A stretch of 64,000 bases of DNA from Pseudaeromonas aegiceratis. Its GTDB lineage: Bacteria; Pseudomonadota; Gammaproteobacteria; Enterobacterales; Aeromonadaceae. The stretch lies in the NCBI RefSeq assembly GCF_046254905.1, contig NZ_CP158016.1, positions 2,728,001 through 2,792,000 of the forward strand, read 5' to 3'. Shown here in pieces: positions 25,767 through 32,932 of the stretch (position 1 is its first letter; the number at the start of each line of letters is the position of its first letter). The notes beneath the pieces were generated by a model that did no database searches, was not told where the DNA came from, and saw only the letters and a program-made list of their open reading frames with translations. A program made the position numbers and the translations under genes.

Positions 25767-26235
25767 ATTAGCCGGTCTCTGCCTGCTGCTCCTCAGCGCC
25801 TGTGGCGAGGCCCCCAGGCTGCAAGAGGGCGAAATCGCCCCACCCCTGGGCGCCCTGACCCTGGACGATCAGCCGGTGGATCTGGCCCAATGGCGCGGCA
25901 AGTATGTCTATCTGGTGTTCTGGTCTGACAGCTGTGGCGGCTGCCTGCAGGAGCTGCCCGGTCTGGATGCCCTCTATCGCCAGCACGGCGATCGCCTGGT
26001 GGTGGTGGGGGTGAACACGGATGCCGATGTGGCACGCATTCGCCAACTGCAGGCGCAGCTGGATTTGCACTTCCCGCTGGTGCGGGATCAGCTGGGCATC
26101 AGCAGCGAACGCTATGAACTGCAGGGTACCCCCTCGGCCTACCTGCTGGACCCGGAAGGACGCCTGCTGCGTCGTCAGGTGGGCGCCCAGGGCCATCACA
26201 GCCTGGCGGCCCTGTTGCAACCCTATCTCAGCTAA
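25747..26235 (+). CDS. TlpA-like thioredoxin lipoprotein
   Basis: 162 residues. A lipoprotein signal with LLSAC (Cys about 19) is followed by a thioredoxin fold of the TlpA/ResA kind: FWSDSCGGCLQE holds the CGGC active site, and GTPSAYLLD carries the cis-proline. As a membrane-anchored periplasmic thiol protein it may reduce the cysteine centre of the DUF2318 protein; this is inference from the shared operon. It overlaps the ATPase gene by 20 nt. Confidence 0.88.
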   Translation: MGPWWLKLAGLCLLLLSACGEAPRLQEGEIAPPLGALTLDDQPVDLAQWRGKYVYLVFWSDSCGGCLQELPGLDALYRQHGDRLVVVGVNTDADVARIRQLQAQLDLHFPLVRDQLGISSERYELQGTPSAYLLDPEGRLLRRQVGAQGHHSLAALLQPYLS

Positions 26236-26249
26236 CCGGAGGGAACCGG

Positions 26250-26723
26250 ATGAAGATCAAGAAGCGCCACCTGGCAGGCCTCGTCGGCCTGACGCTGCTG
26301 GGCCTGCTGGCCCTGGGGACCGACTGGCTGAAACAGGCCCCGGCCCAGACCCATGATGTGCTGGTGGATGCCATGACCTCCGCCACCCACCCCAGCAAGC
26401 TGAGCGAGTTGGAGCGGGCCATGCGGGACAAGGGGCAGGATCTGCCGTTTGTGGTGGTGGGCTGGATCACCGAGCTGGCCCCCGACAGCCAGGAAGAGGG
26501 CGAGCCGGTGCAACACTTCACGGTCAAGCTGCTCAACCACCAGCGCCTGACCATTGCCCACCGCATCCAGGCCGGCAAGCCGACACCCAAACTGGCCAAG
26601 GGCCAGGAGCTGCTGATCCGCGGGCGCTATTTCTGGACGCCCGAGGGCGGTGAACTGCGCGGGACTTATACCGGCCCCGGAGCCGATGGTTGGCTACGCC
26701 AGGGCCATACCAACTATTTTTGA
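26250..26723 (+). CDS. Small exported DUF3465-like protein at the end of the fetMP operon
   Basis: 157 residues. An N-terminal hydrophobic helix (signal anchor or signal peptide) precedes a small domain with VVVGWITELAPD...HFTVKLLNHQRLTIAHRI...GQELLIRGRYFWTPEGG, resembling DUF3465, probably an OB-like beta-barrel. A possible ligand-binding end is WLRQGHTNYF. Function unknown. It starts 14 nt after the thioredoxin gene with GGAGG upstream, so it belongs to the operon. The family match is from memory and only moderately sure. Confidence 0.7.
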   Translation: MKIKKRHLAGLVGLTLLGLLALGTDWLKQAPAQTHDVLVDAMTSATHPSKLSELERAMRDKGQDLPFVVVGWITELAPDSQEEGEPVQHFTVKLLNHQRLTIAHRIQAGKPTPKLAKGQELLIRGRYFWTPEGGELRGTYTGPGADGWLRQGHTNYF

Positions 26724-26762
26724 GGATGGCGCCGCGCCCCTGGGAGCGGCGTAGAAATGAAG

Positions 26763-26776
26763 GCGCCTTGCGGCGC
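26763..26776 (-). terminator. Weak terminator-like hairpin between convergent genes
   Basis: On the minus strand GCGCC-GCAA-GGCGC follows the STAS-like gene's stop and leads into CTTCATTTCT. A second hairpin with arms CGCCGC/GCGGCG lies at about 26730-26751. U-tracts are poor, so termination is uncertain. Confidence 0.3.
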
Positions 26777-27192
26777 TACCGCGTAAAGCCTAATCCAGCG
26801 AGCCAGGCCAAGGCAGCGTCCGCGTCATCAAAATAGGCCACCGGCAGATCGTCGCGTTGCAGCAGCAGGGGATGCTGGGAGCGGGAAATTTCCACCAGCA
26901 GCCGGGCGGCGCGGTTGTTGGTGACCATGGCCAGGGCCCGCAGGCCATGCTGATGCACCCACTCCTGGCCGGCATTGAACACGTCGTTGGAGTCCGGCGT
27001 CCGCCCCTCCCAGCCGCTGAGATCCACCAGCTCGGCCCAGGCAGTCGGCGCTCCCTGCCGCTGCCAGCCCAGGCGGATCTGCTGGATCAGGGCCTCCGCC
27101 CCCGGCTCATTGAAGGGGCCACGCAGCCAAATCCGGCACAGATTGCCCGACCACTGGATCTCATACTGCCCATGGGCATGCTCCTGCATCAT
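26776..27192 (-). CDS. SpoIIAA/STAS-like domain protein, function unknown
   Basis: About 138 residues, soluble. The pattern (beta-strand LCRIWLRGPFNE, helix, AELVDLSGWEGRTPDS, ALAMVTNNRAARLLVE, PVAYFDDADAALAWL) fits the SpoIIAA-like/STAS fold seen in many small bacterial proteins of unknown role. Start may be ATG 27192 or the adjacent ATG 27189, both downstream of GGAGAG; the open frame continues upstream to 27228. It follows the channel gene on the same strand with a 102-nt gap. Confidence 0.65.
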   Translation of the reverse strand: MMQEHAHGQYEIQWSGNLCRIWLRGPFNEPGAEALIQQIRLGWQRQGAPTAWAELVDLSGWEGRTPDSNDVFNAGQEWVHQHGLRALAMVTNNRAARLLVEISRSQHPLLLQRDDLPVAYFDDADAALAWLAGLGFTR

Positions 27193-27294
27193 ATCTCTCC
27201 TGTCGCCCGAGCCGTCAAACACCCGCATCCTCCGGCGATGTTACCCCGGGTCACGGCGCCTGCACCACCCACCAGCCGCCGCTGCGCGGCCCGC

Positions 27295-28257
27295 TCAACC
27301 CACCTCGTGGCTGGGCAGCGCCTCACCACAGTGGGGACAGTAGGCCCAGGGCGGTGTACCGGCCGCTGTCGCCGTCTCGGGCTCGGCGGCCGACGTGTTC
27401 CCAGCCGACGGTGCCGTCAGGGTCTCAAGCAGTTCCTCGGGGGGCAGCTGCAGATGCTGGCTGAGCACCAGCAGGCTGCGGCGTACCCGCCAGGGCAGCT
27501 GGCCCTGTTGCAGGGCCAGCGCGGCCCGGTTGCGTCGGATCTCCCGCTCGCGGGCCAGCTCGTCGCTGAAGGCCGCCGCCAACAGACCGGCCGGCAGGGC
27601 AACTGTCCCCACCCCCAACAGCATGATGGCCCCCGCCAGCACCCGGCCGCCCAGGGTCACCGGATACATGTCGCCATAGCCCACGGTCGTCATGGTCACC
27701 AGAGCCCACCACATGGCATCGGCCAAGGAGGCAAACATCTCAGGCTGCGCCTCCTGCTCCAGCGAGAGGATGCCGACACCCGCCATCAGGATGAGCACCA
27801 GAACGGTGGCGATCATCAGCAGTAGGGTCATGGCCTCCTTGCGCAACACCCGCAGGAAGATGTCCAGGGTGCGCATGCGTAGCAGCACCTTGAACAGCAC
27901 CAGGATGCGCACCAGCCGCAGGAAGTGCAGGTTCAGCGGCAACAAGAAGGAGACAAACCCCGGCAGAAAGGAGAGCAGATCCAGCAGACCCAGGGGGCTC
28001 AGGGCATAGCGCCAGCGCAGCCGCGCCGGTGACGCCGAGATGTCCCGCTCCACACAGCTCCACAGCCGCAGGGCGTAATCCAGGGCAAACACCCCGAAGA
28101 TGGCCAGGGTCAACTCCCCCATGCCCCGACCGCGCCAGAAGCTGCCGCCGATGCACAACAACACCAGCAGCCCCATCACGCCGTTATATAAAGGAAAGAA
28201 TCGACTGGGATCCGCACCGCCGAACAGGATCCGGTAACAGGACTGACGCCGCGTCAT
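27295..28257 (-). CDS. Second Kv-type potassium channel with CxxC tail
   Basis: 320 residues, six-helix ion channel with selectivity filter TVGYGD (191-196) and an arginine-bearing S4-like helix (about 114-128). The cytosolic tail of roughly 90 residues ends in a single CPHC pair (307-310), half of a zinc ribbon. It is only distantly similar to the channel at 2589-3500, which has the full four-cysteine ribbon. It is divergent from the tRNA array. Confidence 0.87.
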   Translation of the reverse strand: MTRRQSCYRILFGGADPSRFFPLYNGVMGLLVLLCIGGSFWRGRGMGELTLAIFGVFALDYALRLWSCVERDISASPARLRWRYALSPLGLLDLLSFLPGFVSFLLPLNLHFLRLVRILVLFKVLLRMRTLDIFLRVLRKEAMTLLLMIATVLVLILMAGVGILSLEQEAQPEMFASLADAMWWALVTMTTVGYGDMYPVTLGGRVLAGAIMLLGVGTVALPAGLLAAAFSDELAREREIRRNRAALALQQGQLPWRVRRSLLVLSQHLQLPPEELLETLTAPSAGNTSAAEPETATAAGTPPWAYCPHCGEALPSHEVG

Positions 28258-28394
28258 GGCTGCCTCCAGGGTTAAATGTGCCTAAGTTTGATTGAAATAT
28301 GCGCGTTTTCAGCAGGTTGGGCTTAATTTTCATACCATAGCGCAAATCCCCGACCAAATCTTCGACAGGCGGCATGAGCGCAGGGAAAAAGGGG

Positions 28395-28423
28395 TTGACG
28401 CCTGGGGGGCAGATCCGCATAAT
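28395..28423 (+). promoter_or_regulatory. Stable-RNA-type promoter for the tRNA array
   Basis: TTGACG at 28395-28400, exactly 17 nt, CATAAT at 28418-28423, then a GC-rich discriminator (TCGCCCGC). The near-consensus hexamers with a GC-rich discriminator are typical of tRNA/rRNA promoters under stringent control. Predicted start near 28430, about 40 nt before the first tRNA. Confidence 0.75.
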
Positions 28424-28469
28424 TCGCCCGCACAGTTGGACGGGCTACCGTCCTGCGGTAAATAGTGTC

Positions 28470-28546
28470 GGCTATGTAGCTCAGTTGGTTAGAGCATCGC
28501 ACTCATAATGCGGGGGTCACAGGTTCGAATCCCGTCATAGCCACCA
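28470..28546 (+). tRNA. tRNA-Met (CAU), elongator
   Basis: 77 nt with encoded CCA, anticodon loop CTCATAA. It closely resembles E. coli metT/metU elongator tRNA, not the initiator. Identical copies lie at 28879 and 29092. Confidence 0.95.
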
Positions 28547-28551
28547 TCTTC

Positions 28552-28626
28552 TGGGGTATCGCCAAGCGGTAAGGCAGCGGGTTTTGATCCCGCCATTCCT
28601 AGGTTCGAATCCTAGTACCCCAGCCA
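28552..28626 (+). tRNA. tRNA-Gln (UUG)
   Basis: 75 nt, encoded CCA, anticodon TTG in GTTTTGATC. It lies 5 nt after tRNA-Met. Identical in sequence to the next copy. Confidence 0.95.
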
Positions 28627-28666
28627 TTCACTGTTTATTCTCAATACTGTGGTCGAAATACACGGA

Positions 28667-28741
28667 TGGGGTATCGCCAAGCGGTAAGGCAGCGGGTTTT
28701 GATCCCGCCATTCCTAGGTTCGAATCCTAGTACCCCAGCCA
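28667..28741 (+). tRNA. tRNA-Gln (UUG), second copy
   Basis: 75 nt, same sequence as the gene at 28552, separated from it by a 40-nt A/T-rich spacer. Confidence 0.95.
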
Positions 28742-28760
28742 ATTTTCGACGCCCTGCGGA

Positions 28761-28835
28761 TGGGGTATAGCCAAGCGGTAAGGCAGCGGGTTCTGATCCC
28801 GCCATTCCTAGGTTCGAATCCTAGTACCCCAGCCA
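28761..28835 (+). tRNA. tRNA-Gln (CUG)
   Basis: 75 nt, anticodon CTG. It differs from the UUG copies at the anticodon and at one base near position 9 (TATAG instead of TATCG). Confidence 0.95.
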
Positions 28836-28878
28836 TCTACTCCCGTAGGGAGCTATGGTACGCAAACCCTTTTTTGTT

Positions 28879-28955
28879 GGCTATGTAGCTCAGTTGGTTA
28901 GAGCATCGCACTCATAATGCGGGGGTCACAGGTTCGAATCCCGTCATAGCCACCA
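28879..28955 (+). tRNA. tRNA-Met (CAU), elongator, second copy
   Basis: 77 nt, identical to the first Met copy. Preceded by a T6 tract at 28870-28875 and by a short hairpin (CTCCC-GTA-GGGAG, 28840-28852). Confidence 0.95.
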
Positions 28956-28960
28956 TCTTC

Positions 28961-29035
28961 TGGGGTATAGCCAAGCGGTAAGGCAGCGGGTTCTGATCCC
29001 GCCACTCCTAGGTTCGAATCCTAGTACCCCAGCCA
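28961..29035 (+). tRNA. tRNA-Gln (CUG), second copy
   Basis: 75 nt, anticodon CTG. It has a C in place of T just after the anticodon stem compared with the copy at 28761. It follows tRNA-Met by 5 nt with the same TCTTC spacer as the first Met-Gln pair. Confidence 0.95.
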
Positions 29036-29061
29036 TATTGCTCTTGGGGCCTGGCCCCAAC

Positions 29062-29085
29062 AGGCCGTCGCAAGACGGTTTTTTT
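29062..29085 (+). terminator. Terminator-like hairpin inside the tRNA array
   Basis: CCGTC-GCAA-GACGG (29065-29078), stabilised by a GNRA loop and extendable by wobble pairs, followed by seven T residues. Only 6 nt separate the T-tract from the next tRNA, so no promoter fits after it. It may attenuate expression of the last two tRNAs or act in processing. Confidence 0.6.
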
Positions 29086-29091
29086 GTTTCT

Positions 29092-29168
29092 GGCTATGTA
29101 GCTCAGTTGGTTAGAGCATCGCACTCATAATGCGGGGGTCACAGGTTCGAATCCCGTCATAGCCACCA
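29092..29168 (+). tRNA. tRNA-Met (CAU), elongator, third copy
   Basis: 77 nt, identical to the other two Met copies. It lies just after the terminator-like hairpin. Confidence 0.95.
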
Positions 29169-29174
29169 CTTCTC

Positions 29175-29258
29175 GCGGGAGTGGCGAAATTGGTAGACGC
29201 ACCAGATTTAGGTTCTGGCGCCCTAGGCGTGAGAGTTCAAGTCTCTCCTCCCGCACCA
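29175..29258 (+). tRNA. tRNA-Leu (UAG)
   Basis: 84 nt with CCA; anticodon loop TTTAGGT between CCAGA and TCTGG stems, class II variable arm. Counterpart of E. coli leuW, which sits in the same metT operon. A small frame starting MAKLVDAPDLG over this gene is the usual tRNA-Leu artefact. Confidence 0.95.
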
Positions 29259-29401
29259 TCTCTTCCTTTACCAGCCATTGCCATCAAGTCCTGGCCACTC
29301 CGGCCGATACGCTATCAGGATCACAGAGTCGCCTCCCCGGTTTTTCTCCGCCGGTCCTATGTTTTACCCTAGCGGCTCCCGTTTGTATGGAGAACTTGAC
29401 G

Positions 29402-30046
29402 GTGCGTTTTCTTCCCCTGCTGCTGCTGCCCCTGAGCCTGAGCCCTGCCCTGTGGGCGGCCCAGCCTGAGCCGGGCACGCGGCAGCAGATCCAGGTGTAC
29501 AAATCGGTGCAGAGCGACGGCGTGGTGCTCTACTCCGACACCATGCCCATGGACAGCAGCTACGAGACCCTGGTGTTTGACGTCTGCTACGCCTGTGACG
29601 TGCACTCCAAGGTAGACTGGCAGCACACCGGCCTGTTTGTCAGCGAGTTTCACGAGACCATACAAGCGGCGGCCAAGACCTATCGGGTGGAGCCGGCGCT
29701 CATCCGCGCCCTGATCCACGCCGAGTCCGCCTTCAACCCCTGGGCCGTGTCCCGCAAGGGGGCCAAGGGGCTGACCCAGCTGATGCCGGGTACCGCCCGG
29801 GAGCTGGGGGTGACGGACCCCCTGAACGTGCAGCAGAACATCTTCGGCGGCACCGAGTACCTCTCCCGCCTGCTGGAGCAGTTCAACGGCGACATCACCC
29901 TGGCCACCGCCGCCTACAACGCCGGCCCCACGGCGGTCACCAAGCACAAGGGCGTGCCGCCCTATGCCGAGACCCGCACCTATGTGCAGCGGGTTCAGCT
30001 GTTGTATCAACGCTACAAGCAGGTGCTCACCGCCCAGCAGGGCTGA
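29402..30046 (+). CDS. Lytic murein transglycosylase, SLT (family 1) type
   Basis: Secreted lysozyme-like enzyme, 214 residues. Signal peptide (RFLPLLLLPLSLSPALWA), a short N-terminal region with CYAC, then the SLT domain: catalytic Glu108 in HAESAFNPWAVS, GAKGLTQLMPGTA, the GTEYLSRLL helix and AAYNAGP motif. GTG 29402 was chosen because GGAG lies 9 nt upstream and gives a clean signal peptide; ATG 29387, five codons earlier, lacks a ribosome site. It cleaves peptidoglycan glycan strands to anhydro-muropeptides. It lies between the tRNA array and convergent ubiF. Confidence 0.9.
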   Translation: MRFLPLLLLPLSLSPALWAAQPEPGTRQQIQVYKSVQSDGVVLYSDTMPMDSSYETLVFDVCYACDVHSKVDWQHTGLFVSEFHETIQAAAKTYRVEPALIRALIHAESAFNPWAVSRKGAKGLTQLMPGTARELGVTDPLNVQQNIFGGTEYLSRLLEQFNGDITLATAAYNAGPTAVTKHKGVPPYAETRTYVQRVQLLYQRYKQVLTAQQG

Positions 30047-30061
30047 ACCTCACAAGACGGC

Positions 30062-31231
30062 TCAGAGCCCCAGGGCGTAGCGCAGGGCCCGCCGCTTGGC
30101 CGGCCCGCCGTGCTGGGCCGCCAGCAGCCCCAGGTTGCGTAACAGCTTGAGGGGGGCCAGCTCGTTGGAAAAGCCCAGGTAGAAGAGATCCATGGCCGAT
30201 TGCATCAGGGTCACATCCCGCCGTCGGGCGGCCTGATAACGCGCCAGCAGCGTGCCCTCCCCATCCGTCCCCAGCTGTTGCACCAGCTGACACAGGCAGG
30301 CCACATCCTTGAATCCCAGGTTCACCCCCTGCCCCGCCAGGGGATGTATGGTGTGGGCCGCATCCCCCAACAGCAGCACCCGACCCGCCCCGTAGTGCAG
30401 CGCGTGCCGTCGGCTCAAGGGGAACTGCCCCCAGCGCTGCAGGGTGAAAGCCGGCAGCCGGTCGGGAAAATGCGCGCGGATCTGGGCCGCCAGCCCATCG
30501 ACCGATAAGGCCGCCAGCTCGGCGATGCGCGCCGGGCTGTCGTACCAGACCAAGGAGGCGTGATCCTCCGGCAGGGGCAGCAGGGCCCGGGGACCCGCCG
30601 GCGTGAACTGCTGCCAGGTGACCGGTTCCACCGCCTGATGCAGCTTGACCGTGGCCAGCAGACAGGCCTGCCGGTAGTCGAATTGGCTGAGGCCAATCTG
30701 GGCCAGCCGGCGCACCTGGGAGTGGGCGCCATCGGCCCCCAGCAGCCAGCGCGCCTGCAACTGCTGGCCATCGGCCAGACTCAGGGTCACAGCCTCTTCC
30801 GTCTGCGCCAGCGCCACCAGTTGCGCCGGACAGAAGCGGGTCACCGAGGGCATCTCGTCCAGGCTCTGCCACAGCCCCAGCTGCACCAACCGGTTCTCCA
30901 CGAAATGACCCAACTCGCTGAGCCCCAGCTCGGCGGCGTCAAACCGCACCCCCAGACCTGGCCACTCCCAGGTCTCCAGCCCCGTGTAGGGCAGCGCCCG
31001 CATGGCCAGGATCCGCCCCCAGGCCCCCACCTGCTCCAGCAGGCGCACCGAGGCGACGCTGAGGGCCGACACCCGCACATCCAGCGGCTGTTCCGGGGCA
31101 AACGCCACGGGCTCGGCCTGCTCCAGCAGGGCCACCCTGTGTCCGTCCGAGGCCAGCAAGGCGGCGGCACAGGCCCCCACCATGCCACCGCCGACGATGG
31201 CAAAATCAAACTGGGGGAGGGACTGGCCCAT
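30062..31231 (-). CDS. ubiF: 2-octaprenyl-3-methyl-6-methoxy-1,4-benzoquinol hydroxylase
   Basis: FAD-dependent C6-hydroxylase of aerobic ubiquinone synthesis (UbiH/F/I family), 389 residues. The N-terminal dinucleotide fold is DFAIVGGGMVGA, the family DG motif is LLGADGAHSQVRR, and the GD motif is LLLGDAAHTIHPLAGQGVNLG. UbiF rather than UbiH or UbiI is supported by its position divergent from miaB, as in E. coli. It may feed quinone to the bo3 oxidase encoded in this window. Confidence 0.9.
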   Translation of the reverse strand: MGQSLPQFDFAIVGGGMVGACAAALLASDGHRVALLEQAEPVAFAPEQPLDVRVSALSVASVRLLEQVGAWGRILAMRALPYTGLETWEWPGLGVRFDAAELGLSELGHFVENRLVQLGLWQSLDEMPSVTRFCPAQLVALAQTEEAVTLSLADGQQLQARWLLGADGAHSQVRRLAQIGLSQFDYRQACLLATVKLHQAVEPVTWQQFTPAGPRALLPLPEDHASLVWYDSPARIAELAALSVDGLAAQIRAHFPDRLPAFTLQRWGQFPLSRRHALHYGAGRVLLLGDAAHTIHPLAGQGVNLGFKDVACLCQLVQQLGTDGEGTLLARYQAARRRDVTLMQSAMDLFYLGFSNELAPLKLLRNLGLLAAQHGGPAKRRALRYALGL

Positions 31232-31350
31232 GGCGACTCCTTGGCGTGGGATGCGTTAACCGTAAAACAGGCAGGCCATTCTAGCCCAAAGCCGTCACCA
31301 CCCCCAGCTCGGGGCGGCAAACCCACACAAAATGCGGGCTGGTTGTTAAC

Positions 31351-31379
31351 TGGTCAGCCCCCCGCAGAGGGAGTAGAAT
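31351..31379 (+). promoter_or_regulatory. sigma-70 promoter for miaB
   Basis: TGGTCA at 31351-31356, 17-nt spacer, TAGAAT at 31374-31379, in the 219-nt gap divergent from ubiF. Predicted start near 31386, 65 nt before the miaB ATG. Confidence 0.5.
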
Positions 31380-31450
31380 ACTCGGTCCAAAACGCCGGCC
31401 CTGGCCGACCTTGACACCGTCCGCGAGCAACACGAACCACAAGAGTTACG

Positions 31451-32881
31451 ATGAGCAAAAAAGTCCACATCAAGACCTGGGGCTGTCAGATGAACGAGTA
31501 CGACTCGTCCAAGATGGCCGATCTGTTAGGCAGCGCCCACGGCTACACCGCCACCGACCTGGCCGAAGAGGCCGACGTGCTGGTGCTCAACACCTGTTCC
31601 ATCCGCGAAAAGGCCCAGGAAAAGCTGTTCCATCAGCTGGGCCGCTGGAAGGAGTTGAAGAAGGCCAAGCCCCAGCTGGTGATCGCCGTGGGGGGCTGTG
31701 TCGCCTCCCAGGAAGGGGACGCCATCCGTACCCGCGCCCCCATCGTCGACGTGGTGTTCGGCCCCCAGACCCTGCACCGCCTGCCGGAGATGATCAAGAA
31801 GGTACACGAGGGCAACGGCGCCCAGGTGGACGTCTCCTTCCCGGAGATCGAGAAGTTCGACCGCCTGCCGGAGCCGCGGGCCGAAGGCCCCACCGCCTTC
31901 GTCTCCATCATGGAAGGCTGTTCGAAGTACTGCAGCTACTGCGTGGTGCCCTACACCCGCGGTGAAGAGGTGAGCCGGCCGCTGGACGACGTGCTGTTCG
32001 AGATAGCGCAACTGGCGGAGCAGGGGGTCCGGGAGGTCAACCTGCTGGGGCAGAACGTCAACGCCTATCGCGGTGCCACCCATGACGGCAACCTCTGCAG
32101 CTTCGCCCAGCTGCTGCGCCTGGTGGCGGCCATCGACGGCATCGACCGCATCCGCTACACCACCAGCCATCCCATCGAATTCACCGATGACATCATAGAG
32201 GTGTACAAGGACACCCCCGAGCTGGTCAGCTTCCTGCACCTGCCGGTGCAAAGCGGCTCGGATCGCATCCTCACCATGATGAAGCGGCCCCATACCGCCC
32301 TGGAGTACAAGTCCAAGATCCGCAAGCTGCGCGCCGCCCGGCCGGACATCACCATCAGCTCGGACTTCATCGTCGGCTTCCCCAACGAGACCGACGAGGA
32401 CTTCGACAAGACCATGCGACTCATCGAAGAGATCCAGTTCGATGTCAGCTTCAGCTTCATCTTCAGCCCGCGCCCCGGCACCCCGGCGGCCGACATGCCG
32501 GACGACGTGCCCATGGAGGTGAAGAAGGATCGCCTGTACCGCTTGCAGCAGCTCAACAACAGCCATGCCCAGCAGATCAGCCGGCAGATGCACGGCACCG
32601 AGCAGCGCATCCTGGTGGAGGGCCCCTCCAAGCAGGATCCCATGCAGCTGCGTGGCCGCACCGAGAACAACCGGGTGGTAAACTTTGACGGTACGCCGGA
32701 TCTCATCGGCCAGTTTGTGGACGTGACCATCACGGAGGTGCTGCCCCACTCCCTGCGCGCCACCCTGCTGCGAACCGAGGCCCAGATGAACCTGCGCCAG
32801 AGCGTGCGCCCGGCCCAGATCCTGGCCCGCCGCCCCGATGGCGTGGCCGATGATCTGGGTGTGGCCACCTTCCGTCCCTGA
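31451..32881 (+). CDS. miaB: tRNA-2-methylthio-N6-dimethylallyladenosine synthase
   Basis: Radical-SAM methylthiotransferase that converts i6A37 to ms2i6A37 in tRNAs reading U-starting codons. 476 residues: N-terminal UPF0004 domain with Fe-S cysteines C12, C49 and C83, radical-SAM CxxxCxxC at 157-164 (EGCSKYCSYC), and a C-terminal TRAM domain. All six cluster ligands are present. First gene of the miaB-ybeZ-ybeY-corC-lnt run. Confidence 0.97.
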   Translation: MSKKVHIKTWGCQMNEYDSSKMADLLGSAHGYTATDLAEEADVLVLNTCSIREKAQEKLFHQLGRWKELKKAKPQLVIAVGGCVASQEGDAIRTRAPIVDVVFGPQTLHRLPEMIKKVHEGNGAQVDVSFPEIEKFDRLPEPRAEGPTAFVSIMEGCSKYCSYCVVPYTRGEEVSRPLDDVLFEIAQLAEQGVREVNLLGQNVNAYRGATHDGNLCSFAQLLRLVAAIDGIDRIRYTTSHPIEFTDDIIEVYKDTPELVSFLHLPVQSGSDRILTMMKRPHTALEYKSKIRKLRAARPDITISSDFIVGFPNETDEDFDKTMRLIEEIQFDVSFSFIFSPRPGTPAADMPDDVPMEVKKDRLYRLQQLNNSHAQQISRQMHGTEQRILVEGPSKQDPMQLRGRTENNRVVNFDGTPDLIGQFVDVTITEVLPHSLRATLLRTEAQMNLRQSVRPAQILARRPDGVADDLGVATFRP

Positions 32882-32932
32882 TGCCCGTGGGCGACCCGGC
32901 CGGGTCGCCACTTAAAGCGCAAGAGGTATGCT

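Noticed and set aside
29181..29372. A 63-codon frame (MAKLVDAPDLG...) at the end of the tRNA array
   Set aside because: It lies over tRNA-Leu(UAG). This peptide is the well-known artefact of translating tRNA-Leu genes.
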